Assembly (NCBI RefSeq): GCF_000499205.1
Contig: NZ_AWUK01000037.1
Span: 1-64,000, forward strand
From: Paenibacillus sp. MAEPY2
GTDB taxonomy: Bacteria > Bacillota > Bacilli > Paenibacillales > Paenibacillaceae
Direction of reading: 5' to 3'
DNA length: 64,000 nt
Positions 8,828 to 18,431 of the stretch are shown in pieces. The position numbers were made by a program, and so were the translations under genes. Within the stretch, counting starts at the first letter, position 1. Each line of letters opens with the position of its first letter. The notes below the pieces were generated by a model that made no database searches, was not told where the DNA came from, and worked only from the letters and a program-made list of their open reading frames with translations.

Positions 8828-9139
8828 ATGTTTCAGGGAATGCCTTTAACAGGAACACCAGCAGGCGGTGGAATTGTGTCTCTGATAGTACCTTTGGTAC
8901 TTATGGTCGCGATTTTTTACTTCTTGATGATTCGTCCACAGAACAAAAAACAAAAGCAACGTAATTCCATGTTAGGTCAATTGAAAAAAGGCGATAAAAT
9001 TGTTACCATCGGTGGTCTTCACGGAACGATCGCTGAAATCACGGATGATGTGGTTGTATTGCGTGTAAACGATGTAACTAAACTGACATTCGATCGTAAT
9101 GCGATCAGCAGTGCAGTTGCCCGCGATACGGCTGAATAA
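8828..9139 (+). CDS. yajC: Preprotein translocase accessory subunit YajC
   Basis: 103 aa with one N-terminal membrane segment (about residues 14-34, ending FYFLMIRPQNKKQ), then a small cytoplasmic domain with the typical GDKIVTIGGLHGTI block. It partners SecDF. GGGGGAG lies just upstream. It closes the ruv-queA-tgt-yajC run, while secD and secF are 3.6 kb away. Confidence 0.95.
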   Translation: MFQGMPLTGTPAGGGIVSLIVPLVLMVAIFYFLMIRPQNKKQKQRNSMLGQLKKGDKIVTIGGLHGTIAEITDDVVVLRVNDVTKLTFDRNAISSAVARDTAE

Positions 9140-9200
9140 ATCCTAGATGTTAAAAAGCCTGTAAGGCTATGAGTACGTTTGCAGCGTATTCTTCATTGTC

Positions 9201-9240
9201 AGAGAACTGGATCTCCTTGGAGACCCGGTTCTCTTTTTCT
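9201..9240 (+). terminator. Terminator after yajC
   Basis: A long stem AGAGAACTGG/CCGGTTCTCT (one G-U) has an inner TCTCC/GGAGA extension and is followed by TTTTTCTTTTTT. It ends the plus-strand operon before the convergent membrane-protein gene. Confidence 0.92.
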
Positions 9241-9268
9241 TTTTTAGTAACCGTTACACCCCGATCTT

Positions 9269-9661
9269 CTATGATCTTCGTGTGTTGACTCCAAATATAC
9301 CGCCTAGTGCAGAAATCAGGAAGGCACTTGCAAGCTGCAGACTGTCTTTCCAATTGAACGAGGCATCGAGTGCCAGAAATCCGATTAGCAATACAATTAA
9401 TCCGTAGACGATTCCGGTAATACCTCCGTGGTACCAGCCTCGCTCACCTGACCTCTTCCCAGATACAAATCCACCAACCAGCAAAGACAAGCCATGAACG
9501 ACGTATGTATACAGGGAAAGATCCTGTTCCCGCATTCCGGTCATCCAGAGAAAGAAGGAAAGAATGAGTGCGCCTAACATCATCCACACAAAAGCATGAC
9601 AGAGGCCCGAAAGAATCGGGTTAGACATTCGAAATGAAGCCATACGGCGAATCAACTGCAT
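9269..9661 (-). CDS. TIGR04086-type small membrane protein
   Basis: 130 aa, with the start set at the ATG preceded by GGGGG on the minus strand, about seven bases away. Four hydrophobic segments are visible, separated by short loops (KRSGERGWYHGG is the main charged one). It resembles the YrzE/TIGR04086 membrane proteins, whose genes often lie next to yajC in Firmicutes. The function is unknown. It is convergent with yajC. Confidence 0.75.
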   Translation of the reverse strand: MQLIRRMASFRMSNPILSGLCHAFVWMMLGALILSFFLWMTGMREQDLSLYTYVVHGLSLLVGGFVSGKRSGERGWYHGGITGIVYGLIVLLIGFLALDASFNWKDSLQLASAFLISALGGIFGVNTRRS

Positions 9662-9844
9662 GAAGCAACCCCCTTGTACAAGTTTGAAATTAATACAGTG
9701 TATGGTCAAGCCCTCCGACTTATGAACTGAATTTTCCATTAAATAAACAGTTTATATTTGCATGAGCATGTAAACTTCGGGCCAAAATAGGGATTACGCT
9801 TCAGGAACCTGAATAAAATCCAGATCCCAAGGAGGAACCCTGTT

Positions 9845-10594
9845 GTGAACTTCTCAGATGTCGGAGCACATATCTTTCGAACTATACTGATGTATTTTAT
9901 TGTCTACGGTGCAATCAGACTAATGGGCAAACGAGAAATCGGGAAGTTATCCATGTTTGATCTTGTTGTTTCCATTATGCTTGCAGAGATTGCGGCATTT
10001 GTGATTGAGGATACCAAAAAACCATTGTTTCATGGTATCGTACCCATGCTCACAGTACTTGTTGTGCAGATTGTCATGGCTTTTCTCAGTCTCAAGAGTC
10101 GTAAGTTACGACTAATGATTGATGGAAAACCCACTGTATTGATATCTAAAGGAACATTGCATCGGGATGAGATGCGCAAGCAGCGGTATAACCTGGATGA
10201 TCTTTTGCTTCAGTTGCGCGAACAAAATATCGACAGCATCGATGAAGTGGAATTTGCCATTTTAGAGACGACAGGCAAGTTAACCGTTTTTCCCAAAAAC
10301 CAGTCCTACTCCAGTGGTAATAATGCCTCTGGCAAGGATGGAACTATAAATAGCATTCAAAAAGCGAGAAAAGAAAAGGTCGATGGATTCCAAAATATCA
10401 AATATGAAGGGCTGCCTTTGCCCCTGATCATGGATGGTAAAGTGCAAGATCAGAACCTTGAGCTAATTCAGAAAACACGATTTTGGCTCAAAAATCAGAT
10501 GCAGGGGAAGGGCATTCTTGATTTCAAAGATGTATTTCTATGTTCCATCGACCATAACGGAAAAGTATACGTAAGTTTGAAAGATGAAAAGTGA
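9845..10594 (+). CDS. DUF421 (YetF-type) membrane protein
   Basis: 249 aa. The GTG start lies nine bases after AAGGAGG (9829-9835). Three N-terminal membrane helices carry the family block YGAIRLMGKREIGKLSMFDLV (split here at residues 21-41), then a soluble domain has RYNLDDLLLQLREQNI and the FAILETTGKLTVFPK segment. Members are inner-membrane proteins with a cytoplasmic alpha/beta domain, and some are linked to spore germination or envelope integrity. The specific role is unknown. It stands alone, convergent with spoVB. Confidence 0.88.
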   Translation: MNFSDVGAHIFRTILMYFIVYGAIRLMGKREIGKLSMFDLVVSIMLAEIAAFVIEDTKKPLFHGIVPMLTVLVVQIVMAFLSLKSRKLRLMIDGKPTVLISKGTLHRDEMRKQRYNLDDLLLQLREQNIDSIDEVEFAILETTGKLTVFPKNQSYSSGNNASGKDGTINSIQKARKEKVDGFQNIKYEGLPLPLIMDGKVQDQNLELIQKTRFWLKNQMQGKGILDFKDVFLCSIDHNGKVYVSLKDEK

Positions 10595-10596
10595 AC

Positions 10597-12204
10597 TTAT
10601 TTACGTGAAAGACGTTTAAACCAGGAACCGATAATGGGAGCACGGGAAAGATCGTGGAAATCAATCATTTTAGTCCAGCCCATAACCATAAAATAAACGA
10701 TCAGACCAACAAGGGGCGCGAGAAGCATTCTGAGCCAGAACGGAAGCAGGGTCGCAGTCTGTTCGTAAATGACCAGAGTAGCACCGCCCATGATGAGCAT
10801 ACCAGCACCTGTCTTGACCCAATCCATCATCTTGAAACGGAACTGTAACAGGCTGCGCACACTTCTTGCATGTAAAAGAGTAACGACTGTTGAATTGACA
10901 CAAATGGCAATCACCGCACCAAAAATACCATATTCCGGCCGGGAGGCGAGTACCAAAATCAACGTGATTTTGATGACAGCACCAATAAACGTATTGAGCA
11001 GTGCTTTCCCTGGACGATCAAGTGCCTGAAGAGCTGCTTGAAGAGGAGCTTGAATGTAGATAAACAAAGCAAAAGGAGCCATAAGCTTAAGCATGCTTCC
11101 AATCGATGCATCATTATACAGGACAAGACACATCGGTTCGGCAAGCACATACATAAACACAGAAAATGGAGCACCTGTTACAAGCGCTAGCCGCAAAGCC
11201 TGATGCATTCGTTTATGAATGAGCGCACGGTCACCTTGAGCCGAGGCTTCAGACAATGAAGGAACAAGTGACGTGGCTAAAGAGGACGTTAATGCTCCCG
11301 GCAGTAGAAGTAGCGGTATAATCATGCCTTGTAATGCTCCATACTGGGCCGTTGCGAGCCCTTTGGAGATACCTGCAATAGCCAGACTCTGTGCGGTTAC
11401 AATTGTCTCAGCGAGATAGGATAGGGAACCAACTAACCGTCCGGCAGTTACGGGGACGGAAATCGCGAGTAAACGACGCAGAAGTCCAGGCTCTGATCTG
11501 GTTGAGTTTTTTAAAAGAGCAGGTTTGGGTTTGATTGGAGTTTCGAGTATTGGCTGATGTTGCTCGAGATATTTCTTCTGTCTGGCATAGTTCCACAATA
11601 ATACGAGCATACCGACGAATTCACCGACAAGGGCTCCGAGCATGGCTCCTGCTGCAGCTTGGGCAATTCCTTTGGGAAGAAGGAGCCAGGAGAACCAGAT
11701 CACACAGATAATGCGAATGACCGTTTCAACGATCGACGAAACAGCCGTAGGCATCATGTTTTGCTTTCCCTGGAAATAACCTCTGTAGACTGCAGATACC
11801 GCGATAATGGCAATCATAGGGCTCATGCTGACAAACGTGTGATAGACCCTCTCATCGGTCAGAACATACCGGGTGACCCATGGAGCGAAAATAATGCACA
11901 AAAACATAAACACAACACCAAGGGTCAGTGTGAAGCTCAGGCTGATTTGCAGAATCCGTTGGGGTGAATAACGGTTGGCACCTGTATCCGCTTCGGCTAC
12001 GAGCTTGGCTACGGCCAATGGAATACCACCAGTGATCAATGTGACGAGTACGATGAAAAAGGGATAGCTCAGTTGGTAGATGCCAACACCTTCTGCACCG
12101 ATGACCCGTGGCAGCACAATGCGCGGGATGAAACCGAGAATCCGATTAATAATGCCTGCGGCGAGCAGGATCATGGCTCCCTGGATAAATGTCTGTTTCT
12201 TCAA
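10597..12204 (-). CDS. spoVB: SpoVB-type polysaccharide/lipid flippase
   Basis: 535 aa with about 14 hydrophobic segments. The TTG start follows AGAGGGG by about five bases. The N-terminal block FIQGAMILLAAGIINRILGF with PRVIGAEGVGIYQL is typical of the SpoVB branch of the MATE-like/MOP flippases. SpoVB is needed for spore cortex synthesis. Adjacency to comN, and then secD, also seen in B. subtilis, supports the name. It is divergent from comN across about 215 bases. Confidence 0.88.
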   Translation of the reverse strand: MKKQTFIQGAMILLAAGIINRILGFIPRIVLPRVIGAEGVGIYQLSYPFFIVLVTLITGGIPLAVAKLVAEADTGANRYSPQRILQISLSFTLTLGVVFMFLCIIFAPWVTRYVLTDERVYHTFVSMSPMIAIIAVSAVYRGYFQGKQNMMPTAVSSIVETVIRIICVIWFSWLLLPKGIAQAAAGAMLGALVGEFVGMLVLLWNYARQKKYLEQHQPILETPIKPKPALLKNSTRSEPGLLRRLLAISVPVTAGRLVGSLSYLAETIVTAQSLAIAGISKGLATAQYGALQGMIIPLLLLPGALTSSLATSLVPSLSEASAQGDRALIHKRMHQALRLALVTGAPFSVFMYVLAEPMCLVLYNDASIGSMLKLMAPFALFIYIQAPLQAALQALDRPGKALLNTFIGAVIKITLILVLASRPEYGIFGAVIAICVNSTVVTLLHARSVRSLLQFRFKMMDWVKTGAGMLIMGGATLVIYEQTATLLPFWLRMLLAPLVGLIVYFMVMGWTKMIDFHDLSRAPIIGSWFKRLSRK

Positions 12205-12418
12205 GACTACCCCTCTTTCCCGGTTGGAGTGCAGGTTTTCATAAACGGGACAAATCCCTCGTTCTTCATCCTATGCCAGTCCAATATCTTCTCATGACAA
12301 CTTGGACACGATTAACAAAAAGATCCATCAACAGCAAGAAGGAATATGATCGGGTAAAGTCGAATGATGTAATATTGATGCCGCATAAAGGCTTGGATGT
12401 ATGAAGGGAGGCTCCCCG

Positions 12419-12667
12419 TTGGAGGAAATGAATGATGTGGAGTTGGAACAGTCTATAGAGATGCTCTGCCGCAGCAAAGCAGAGGAATTAAGGCTTGTCG
12501 GTTACGAATATGTCACCAGCAAAGATGTCTGGAATTGCATCAGTCATAAATATGAAAAGCAGGGCATTCCACCGCTTCACCAACTGGTGAACGACATATT
12601 GTCACTGAAAGCAACAAGCTTTATGAACTTTATGACCGTGTCTGCATACCGGGGGTCCTCTTTCTAA
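12419..12667 (+). CDS. comN: ComN-type post-transcriptional regulator
   Basis: 82 aa from the TTG at 12419, which lies seven bases after AAGGGAGG (12404-12411). The ATG at 12401 would put this site inside the gene. The segment CRSKAEELRLVGYEYVTSKDVWNCI with a C-terminal LHQLVNDILSLKATSFMNF resembles the short post-transcriptional regulators (ComN) that control comE mRNA in B. subtilis and that also sit beside spoVB. No cysteine or metal motif is apparent. Confidence 0.8.
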   Translation: MEEMNDVELEQSIEMLCRSKAEELRLVGYEYVTSKDVWNCISHKYEKQGIPPLHQLVNDILSLKATSFMNFMTVSAYRGSSF

Positions 12668-12685
12668 ACGAAAGGGATCTTTTTT
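12658..12685 (+). terminator. Weak terminator overlapping the comN stop
   Basis: A 7-bp stem CTCTTTC/GAAAGGG (one U-G) with loop TAAAC contains the comN stop codon and is followed by TCTTTTTTG. It may only partly stop transcription before secD. Confidence 0.55.
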
Positions 12686-12758
12686 GTTGGAAATTGACTG
12701 CTTTTTACGGCATCGCTATAATAGGAATATTGAGAACGAAAGGGGATCTAGGAACGGC

Positions 12759-14009
12759 ATGAAAAGAATCGTCAGTTTCATTTTGGTCGTGCTTGTGACC
12801 GCAGGAGTAATGTTGGGCACAAGTCCAGGGCTGCTCAAAAATATACGCTTGGGCCTTGATTTAAAAGGAGGCTACGAGATCTTATATGAAGCAGAGCCGC
12901 TGGAAAAAGGACAAGAAGTCACCAAAGCATCTTTGGTGCAAACAGCAAAAAGTTTGGAGAGCCGTGCCAATGCGCTCGGAACAAGCGAGCCGGAAGTAAC
13001 AACTGAAGGAACAAACCGGATCCGCTTGAAGCTGGCCGGGGTTACCGACGAGGCTGAGGTCAGAGCCAAAATGAAAGAACCCGCTGTTCTGACATTCCGG
13101 AGTAAAGCTCCGAACGACAAAGAAGGCGAGTACTCCAAAATTGAGCTTCGCGGTAATGAGTTTGTCGAAAATGCGGCTAAGGTTGTCTTCACTCAATTAA
13201 ATGAGCCGATGATCGACATTAAAGTAAAAGATAAAGCCAAATTTTCTGAAATCACAAAACGTTTGATCAATCAACCTTTAGCAATCTATCTGGATGATCA
13301 ATTGCTTTCAGCACCAGAAGTTAGACAACAATTGACTGATGGGTCTGCTCAAATCTCAGGTTCGTATACTCGTGAAGAAGCGAACCAGCTACGTGATACC
13401 ATTAACCTGGGTGCATTGCCTTTGAAACTTACGGAGAAGTACTCCCAAAGCGTAGGCGCAACTCTTGGTAAATTGTCACTCGATCAGACGATTAAAGCAG
13501 GATTAATCGGTTCCGTGATTATTCTGGTGTTCATGATTGGTCTGTACCGTATTCCGGGGATTATTGCGAGCTTTGCCTTAATCACACACACGTGGCTGGT
13601 ACTTGCAATCTTCTACTTGGGAGAATTTGTACTTACCCTTCCAGGGATCGCGGCATTTATCCTGGGTATAGGGATGGCCGTGGATGCCAACATCATCACG
13701 TATGAGCGGATCAAGGAAGAGATGCGGAGTGGTAAGTCCATATTGTCATCGGTTAGAGCTGGTGGTAAGAGTTCATTCCGTACCATCATTGACTCCAACA
13801 TTACGACGATCATTGCGGCTTCAGTGATGTTCATCATGGGTACAGGTGCGGTTAAAGGTTTCGCATTGGTACTGATTTTTGACATCGTAACCAGCATTAT
13901 CACGAATATTTTCTTCTCCCGCTTCCTGTTGACCCTGCTTGTGCGGGCTAACGTGTTGAAGAAGCCTAAGTACTTCGGAGTGAAGGAGAGTGAAATTCGT
14001 GCGCTTTAA
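12759..14009 (+). CDS. secD: Protein translocase subunit SecD
   Basis: 416 aa from ATG 12759. It has an N-terminal membrane segment, the family block LGLDLKGGYEILYE, the extracytoplasmic P1 region and a C-terminal five-helix RND-like part (ILGIGMAVDANIITYERIKEE carries the conserved Asp of TM4). It uses the proton gradient to help pull secreted proteins across. It overlaps secF by 11 bases. In B. subtilis the two are fused as SecDF; here they are split. Confidence 0.96.
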   Translation: MKRIVSFILVVLVTAGVMLGTSPGLLKNIRLGLDLKGGYEILYEAEPLEKGQEVTKASLVQTAKSLESRANALGTSEPEVTTEGTNRIRLKLAGVTDEAEVRAKMKEPAVLTFRSKAPNDKEGEYSKIELRGNEFVENAAKVVFTQLNEPMIDIKVKDKAKFSEITKRLINQPLAIYLDDQLLSAPEVRQQLTDGSAQISGSYTREEANQLRDTINLGALPLKLTEKYSQSVGATLGKLSLDQTIKAGLIGSVIILVFMIGLYRIPGIIASFALITHTWLVLAIFYLGEFVLTLPGIAAFILGIGMAVDANIITYERIKEEMRSGKSILSSVRAGGKSSFRTIIDSNITTIIAASVMFIMGTGAVKGFALVLIFDIVTSIITNIFFSRFLLTLLVRANVLKKPKYFGVKESEIRAL

Positions 14010-14907
14010 TTGGAATTTTGATTTTGTTAAAGGCAGTAAAATTGCCTATACCTTTTCCATTATTTTGACGATTGCAGGTATCATCAGTATTCTAGCCCTG
14101 GGATTGAATTATGCGGTAGATTTCCGCTCAGGTTCAAATGTGGATATTACAGTATCCAAAGCGATCACTACGGAACAAATTAAACCCATTGTTAGTGACC
14201 TTGGGATTGACACAAAGGATGTTCATATTACACCTGGTGCTGATCGGGTTAACGTTCGTTTCTCAAACGTACTGGATGAGAATCAGGAAAGCAAGTTTAA
14301 GCAAGAGTTCACCAAGCTGGATTCAACAGCTTCGTATGAAGTCAACACGGTAGACCCGGAGATGGCTAAAGAACTTGAACGCAATGCCATATATGCGGTT
14401 CTTATCGCAAGTATCGGGATTATGATCTATGTAGCTATCCGATTCGAATGGCGATTTGGTGTGGCTGCTGTTGTTTCGCTCTTCCATGATGCATTTGTAG
14501 TTATTAGCGTATTTTCGATCTTCCGACTGGAAGTGAATCTGACCTTCATTACGGCTGTACTAACCATTGTCGGGTTCTCGATCAATGATACAATCGTTAT
14601 CTTCGACCGAATTCGTGAGAATATGCGTTTTGCTAAAAAGACTACAAAAGCCGATTTGCGTGAAGTAGTCAACCGCAGTTTGGCGCAAACGATGACACGT
14701 TCCTTGAATACCACATTCACCGTGTTTATCGCTTCGCTCTGTTTGTTTATTTTTGGTGGGGAATCCATTCGCATGTTCTCACTTGCTATGGTCATCGGAA
14801 CATTGTTCGGTGCTTATTCTTCGATCTACATCGCCGCTCCATTGTGGCTGGTGCTCAAAGGTAAACAAACAGAGAAACCTAAAGCAGCTGTCAAAGCATC
14901 CAACTAA
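13999..14907 (+). CDS. secF: Protein translocase subunit SecF
   Basis: 302 aa. The GTG at 13999 is eight bases from AAGGAGAG (13983-13990), a better distance than for the GTG at 13990. The N-terminal membrane segment is followed by NYAVDFRSGSNVDI, and the C-terminal helices include IVGFSINDTIVIFDRIREN. It forms a heterodimer with SecD, and the overlap suggests translational coupling. Confidence 0.96.
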   Translation: MRFNWNFDFVKGSKIAYTFSIILTIAGIISILALGLNYAVDFRSGSNVDITVSKAITTEQIKPIVSDLGIDTKDVHITPGADRVNVRFSNVLDENQESKFKQEFTKLDSTASYEVNTVDPEMAKELERNAIYAVLIASIGIMIYVAIRFEWRFGVAAVVSLFHDAFVVISVFSIFRLEVNLTFITAVLTIVGFSINDTIVIFDRIRENMRFAKKTTKADLREVVNRSLAQTMTRSLNTTFTVFIASLCLFIFGGESIRMFSLAMVIGTLFGAYSSIYIAAPLWLVLKGKQTEKPKAAVKASN

Positions 14908-14920
14908 ACATTGTATTGTC

Positions 14921-14946
14921 AAGCCGCGTCTGCCAGGCGCGGTTTT
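14921..14946 (+). terminator. Terminator after secF
   Basis: The stem AAGCCGCGTCT/AGGCGCGGTTT (one bulge and one wobble) ends in TTTTGC, 14 bases after the secF stop. Confidence 0.7.
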
Positions 14947-14981
14947 GCAACTTTAGGTAGAGTATTAAGGGGGGCATCGCC

Positions 14982-15947
14982 ATGACCAGAGAACGTTTCC
15001 CTTCTGTTCACGCTGCCACGTGGAGCGGGATCGCCGGGAATTTGACACTTGCAGTAATCAAGGCTGGGTTCGGTTATATGGCAAACAGCAAATCGTTGCT
15101 TGCAGACGGCCTGCACTCTGCTTCAGAAGCTGCTTCTTCATTGTCCGGCCTCTTTCCCTCGAAGTCTGTACAAACCAAAAGAAAGGCTCGTAGGGAGCGG
15201 TCAAAGGAACATTCACGTATCGCGAGACCTGGAATTTCGGTATTATTATCTGTGCTCATCCTTATGGGAGGATTGCAGATTGCTATCTCCGCTTTGGGTA
15301 GTCTGTCTGGAGATGAACCAGAGTCGCTAGAGAAGTATACCCATGCACTTGTCGTGGCTTTTGCAGCACTGGCTGTGAAAGAAGCAATCTTTCAATATCA
15401 ATACAGATATTTCCGTAAACGAAATCAATCGCAGGCTCTGGCGTACGCACAGCAGCATCGTCGGGCACTCTACTGTTCACTTATCGTCTTGGTCGGCATT
15501 GTAGGTTCCATGACAGGAGAAACAACGGGGTGGAGCATTCTTCGATATATGGACCCGGCAGCTGCATTAATCGCTTCCTGTTTTGTGCTTCATAAAGGGT
15601 ACAGAATGATTGTGGATACCGTATATGGTTCGCTTGTTCAGGAATTGGAGCAGGAAGAAGCGCATGACTTCAAAGAAACGGTGCAGCGTGTATATGGCAT
15701 TATTACAATTGAACATCTGGTCGCACGTGAACAGGAACATGATGTTACGATTGAACTGGTCATTAGTGTGAACCCGAGAATTTCCGTGCTCGAGGCACAG
15801 GAGATTGCGAATAGGGCGAAGACACTTCTCCTGACTCGTTTCAGTCATGTTAAAGAAGTACAGATCCAGGCTGTACCATATGATCCTGGATATCCTTATA
15901 AATCCAATCATGAACTGCCAGATCCTGAAGCGACATTAATTCAGTAA
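14982..15947 (+). CDS. CDF-family transporter with atypical metal-site residues
   Basis: 321 aa. ATG 14982 follows GGGGGG closely. The N-terminal SKSLLADGLHSASEAASS (about residues 36-53) is a clear cation diffusion facilitator TM2 block, and the C-terminal cytoplasmic domain (about 205-305) is normal for the family. The usual HxxxD pair of TM5 is replaced: the aligned segment is AQQHRRALYCS, giving Gln158 and Ala162 where family members have His and Asp, and TM2 has Glu49 where Asp is usual. A basic loop KRKARRERSKEH lies at 66-77. It may have changed substrate or lost transport. It is a lone gene between secF and recJ. Confidence 0.8.
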   Translation: MTRERFPSVHAATWSGIAGNLTLAVIKAGFGYMANSKSLLADGLHSASEAASSLSGLFPSKSVQTKRKARRERSKEHSRIARPGISVLLSVLILMGGLQIAISALGSLSGDEPESLEKYTHALVVAFAALAVKEAIFQYQYRYFRKRNQSQALAYAQQHRRALYCSLIVLVGIVGSMTGETTGWSILRYMDPAAALIASCFVLHKGYRMIVDTVYGSLVQELEQEEAHDFKETVQRVYGIITIEHLVAREQEHDVTIELVISVNPRISVLEAQEIANRAKTLLLTRFSHVKEVQIQAVPYDPGYPYKSNHELPDPEATLIQ

Positions 15948-15986
15948 TGGAGCTTGGTCCAGTAGATCAGGAAAGGAGCGTTAACA

Positions 15987-18395
15987 TTGCTTTATTCGCA
16001 ATACCGGTGGAATACACCGAATATCGATCTAGAGGCGGCTGCGGGACTCTCGCAGGCGCTTTCCGTTTCATCACTTGTTGGACGTTTGCTGGTCAGTCGG
16101 GGGGTTCATAATGAATTAGAGGCGGAACAGTTTCTGCATCCTGATCTGAATCAGATGCATGATCCTTATCTGCTTCTAGGCATGAAAGAAGCTGTGCCTC
16201 GAATCCAGCAGGCCATTGAGCGTGAAGAACATATTTTAATATATGGGGACTATGACGCGGATGGAGTATCGAGCACATCCCTGATGATTCATCTGATGCG
16301 TTATCTCGGTGCTTCCTACGATATTTATATCCCTCATCGTTCCAATGAAGGCTACGGGTTACACAATCATGCCTTGGATTGGGCTCATCAACAAGGCGTC
16401 ACGCTGGTTATCACGGTAGATACCGGAATCAGTGCGGTAGAGCAGATTGCCTATGCTTCAACACTGGGCATGGAAGTTATTGTGACGGATCATCATGAAC
16501 CGCCTGAAGTTTTGCCTGAGGCTTATACGCTTATTAATCCCAAGCTTCCGGACTGTCCTTATCCTTTTAAAGGGTTAGCTGGTGCGGGTGTAGCATTGAA
16601 GCTGGCTCAGGCATTGATCGGTGAAGTGCCTGGAGAATGGATGGAGATTGCCGCGATCGGTACGGTTGCCGACTTGATGCCTTTGGAAGGCGAGAATCGG
16701 GTTATCGTCAGTTATGGCATTGAATCCATGCGAGGTACGCGTCTGCCTGGTGTAAGTGCTCTGCTTGAAATTAGTGGTGTGGATCAAAGTCAGGTCACCT
16801 CAATTAATATTGCCTTTGCAATGGCTCCGCGTATTAATGCAAGCGGACGTCTGGATCATGCTGGCAGAGCCGTATCGCTTCTCACAACCGAGAATCTGGA
16901 TGAGGCTCACACTCTGGCAGGTCAACTGGACTTGCTGAATCGTGAAAGGCAGCAGGTTGTTGAGGGCATACTTCTGGAAGCGACAGCCCAGTTGGAACAG
17001 AAAATTCAGCTTAACTCCGGAGCAGTGCCGGATGTCATCGTTTTGGCGGGAGAAGGCTGGAATGTTGGAGTCGTAGGTATTGTGGCTTCCAAGTTACTTG
17101 AACGGTATTATCGGCCAACGCTTATCCTTGGAATCGACCCGGAGAGCGGCGCTTGTAAAGGCTCAGCACGCTCCATAGAGGGCCTGGACATCTATGAGGC
17201 ATTAACGGCTTGTAAACACACGATGGATCATTATGGTGGTCATCCAGCTGCAGCAGGTATGAGCCTCCATCGTGATCAGCTTAAAGAGCTGGAAGACGGA
17301 CTGAATGAGTTTGCGGCATCTGTGCTGACGGAGGAGGACTTTGTTCCCCATCGTCTTGCGGATGATGAGTGCAGAATCAGTGATGTGCCATTGCAGGTCA
17401 TTCAAGAGATCGACAGACTCCAGCCATTTGGCATGAGTAATCCTTCTCCTCGGTTTGTTTTGCGCAATGTGACTGTAAAAGAAACACGGACGATGGGACG
17501 CGAAAAACGCCATCTGAAATTGGTTTTGGAGCAGGACGGGCAGCAGCTGGAGACGGTCGCTTTTGGTAAGGGAGCATTGGCTGATTTTCTGCCACCAGGC
17601 ACCATTATTGATGTTATGGGTGAGTTGTCCGTCAATGAGTGGAACGGGATGAGAAAACCACAATTGATGCTTCAGGACATTCAAGTGCCACATGCGCAAG
17701 TTTTTGATTTGCGAGGCAGTACGGAGCCTTTGAACGCAATGAAGCAGTTCTTGAGCTCGCTTGAAGTCCATTTACGATACAAGTCAGGCTCTATTGGTGC
17801 CATCGTACGGAAAGAAACGAATGTTTCCGAGGGAAATTCATTGTATGAACCGTGCCTTTGGGTATATGATAGAAAGGTCGGGTTGTTTCCGTGCAATGCT
17901 GCCGCGCAGCATTATGGGCAGGAACAGGTCCGGACGTTATTTGTGTTTGATACGCCGGAAACCCCGGAACAACTTGATGCAATGCTGGCCTTATTCAGCG
18001 GAGCCGAGAATATCATCCTTCTGCACGGATCAGGCAATCGCCGAGATCGCCTTCAGATGCCTTCCAGAGAACTCTTCAAGCGTATTTATATGCTGGTGTC
18101 CAAATGGAGAGCTGAACCGGTGGAGGAACAAGAGATCACTCCTGTGCTCAGTCGTCAGTGTGGTTGTACACCGCGTATGATTACAATGATGTTGGATGTA
18201 TTTGAAGAGTTATCGTTCATTACCCGAGAAGATGGAAAGATTATGTTTGTGGATAACCCGCCCAAGCGTGAGCTAACCGCCTCGCGTCACTATCAGGCGC
18301 TGGAAAGTATGGCCGAGACAGAGCAGGTGATGCTGGATGCATCTACCCCTCAACTGACACAATGGATGATATCCCGGATGAAGGGCGTATCTTAG
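15987..18395 (+). CDS. recJ: Single-stranded-DNA exonuclease RecJ
   Basis: 802 aa. TTG 15987 is eight bases after AAAGGAG. DHH-family motifs: IYGDYDADG (D88, D90, D92), TVDTG (D145), TDHHEPP (DHH 168-170), then the DHHA1 domain ending in GGHPAAAGMS and a C-terminal OB/extension region of about 200 residues typical of Gram-positive RecJ. It degrades 5'-ended single strands in repair and recombination. apt follows 36 bases on, as in many Firmicutes. Confidence 0.96.
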   Translation: MLYSQYRWNTPNIDLEAAAGLSQALSVSSLVGRLLVSRGVHNELEAEQFLHPDLNQMHDPYLLLGMKEAVPRIQQAIEREEHILIYGDYDADGVSSTSLMIHLMRYLGASYDIYIPHRSNEGYGLHNHALDWAHQQGVTLVITVDTGISAVEQIAYASTLGMEVIVTDHHEPPEVLPEAYTLINPKLPDCPYPFKGLAGAGVALKLAQALIGEVPGEWMEIAAIGTVADLMPLEGENRVIVSYGIESMRGTRLPGVSALLEISGVDQSQVTSINIAFAMAPRINASGRLDHAGRAVSLLTTENLDEAHTLAGQLDLLNRERQQVVEGILLEATAQLEQKIQLNSGAVPDVIVLAGEGWNVGVVGIVASKLLERYYRPTLILGIDPESGACKGSARSIEGLDIYEALTACKHTMDHYGGHPAAAGMSLHRDQLKELEDGLNEFAASVLTEEDFVPHRLADDECRISDVPLQVIQEIDRLQPFGMSNPSPRFVLRNVTVKETRTMGREKRHLKLVLEQDGQQLETVAFGKGALADFLPPGTIIDVMGELSVNEWNGMRKPQLMLQDIQVPHAQVFDLRGSTEPLNAMKQFLSSLEVHLRYKSGSIGAIVRKETNVSEGNSLYEPCLWVYDRKVGLFPCNAAAQHYGQEQVRTLFVFDTPETPEQLDAMLALFSGAENIILLHGSGNRRDRLQMPSRELFKRIYMLVSKWRAEPVEEQEITPVLSRQCGCTPRMITMMLDVFEELSFITREDGKIMFVDNPPKRELTASRHYQALESMAETEQVMLDASTPQLTQWMISRMKGVS

Positions 18396-18431
18396 ATAGA
18401 AGTTGTGCATTTATTTTAGGAGGAGATTATT

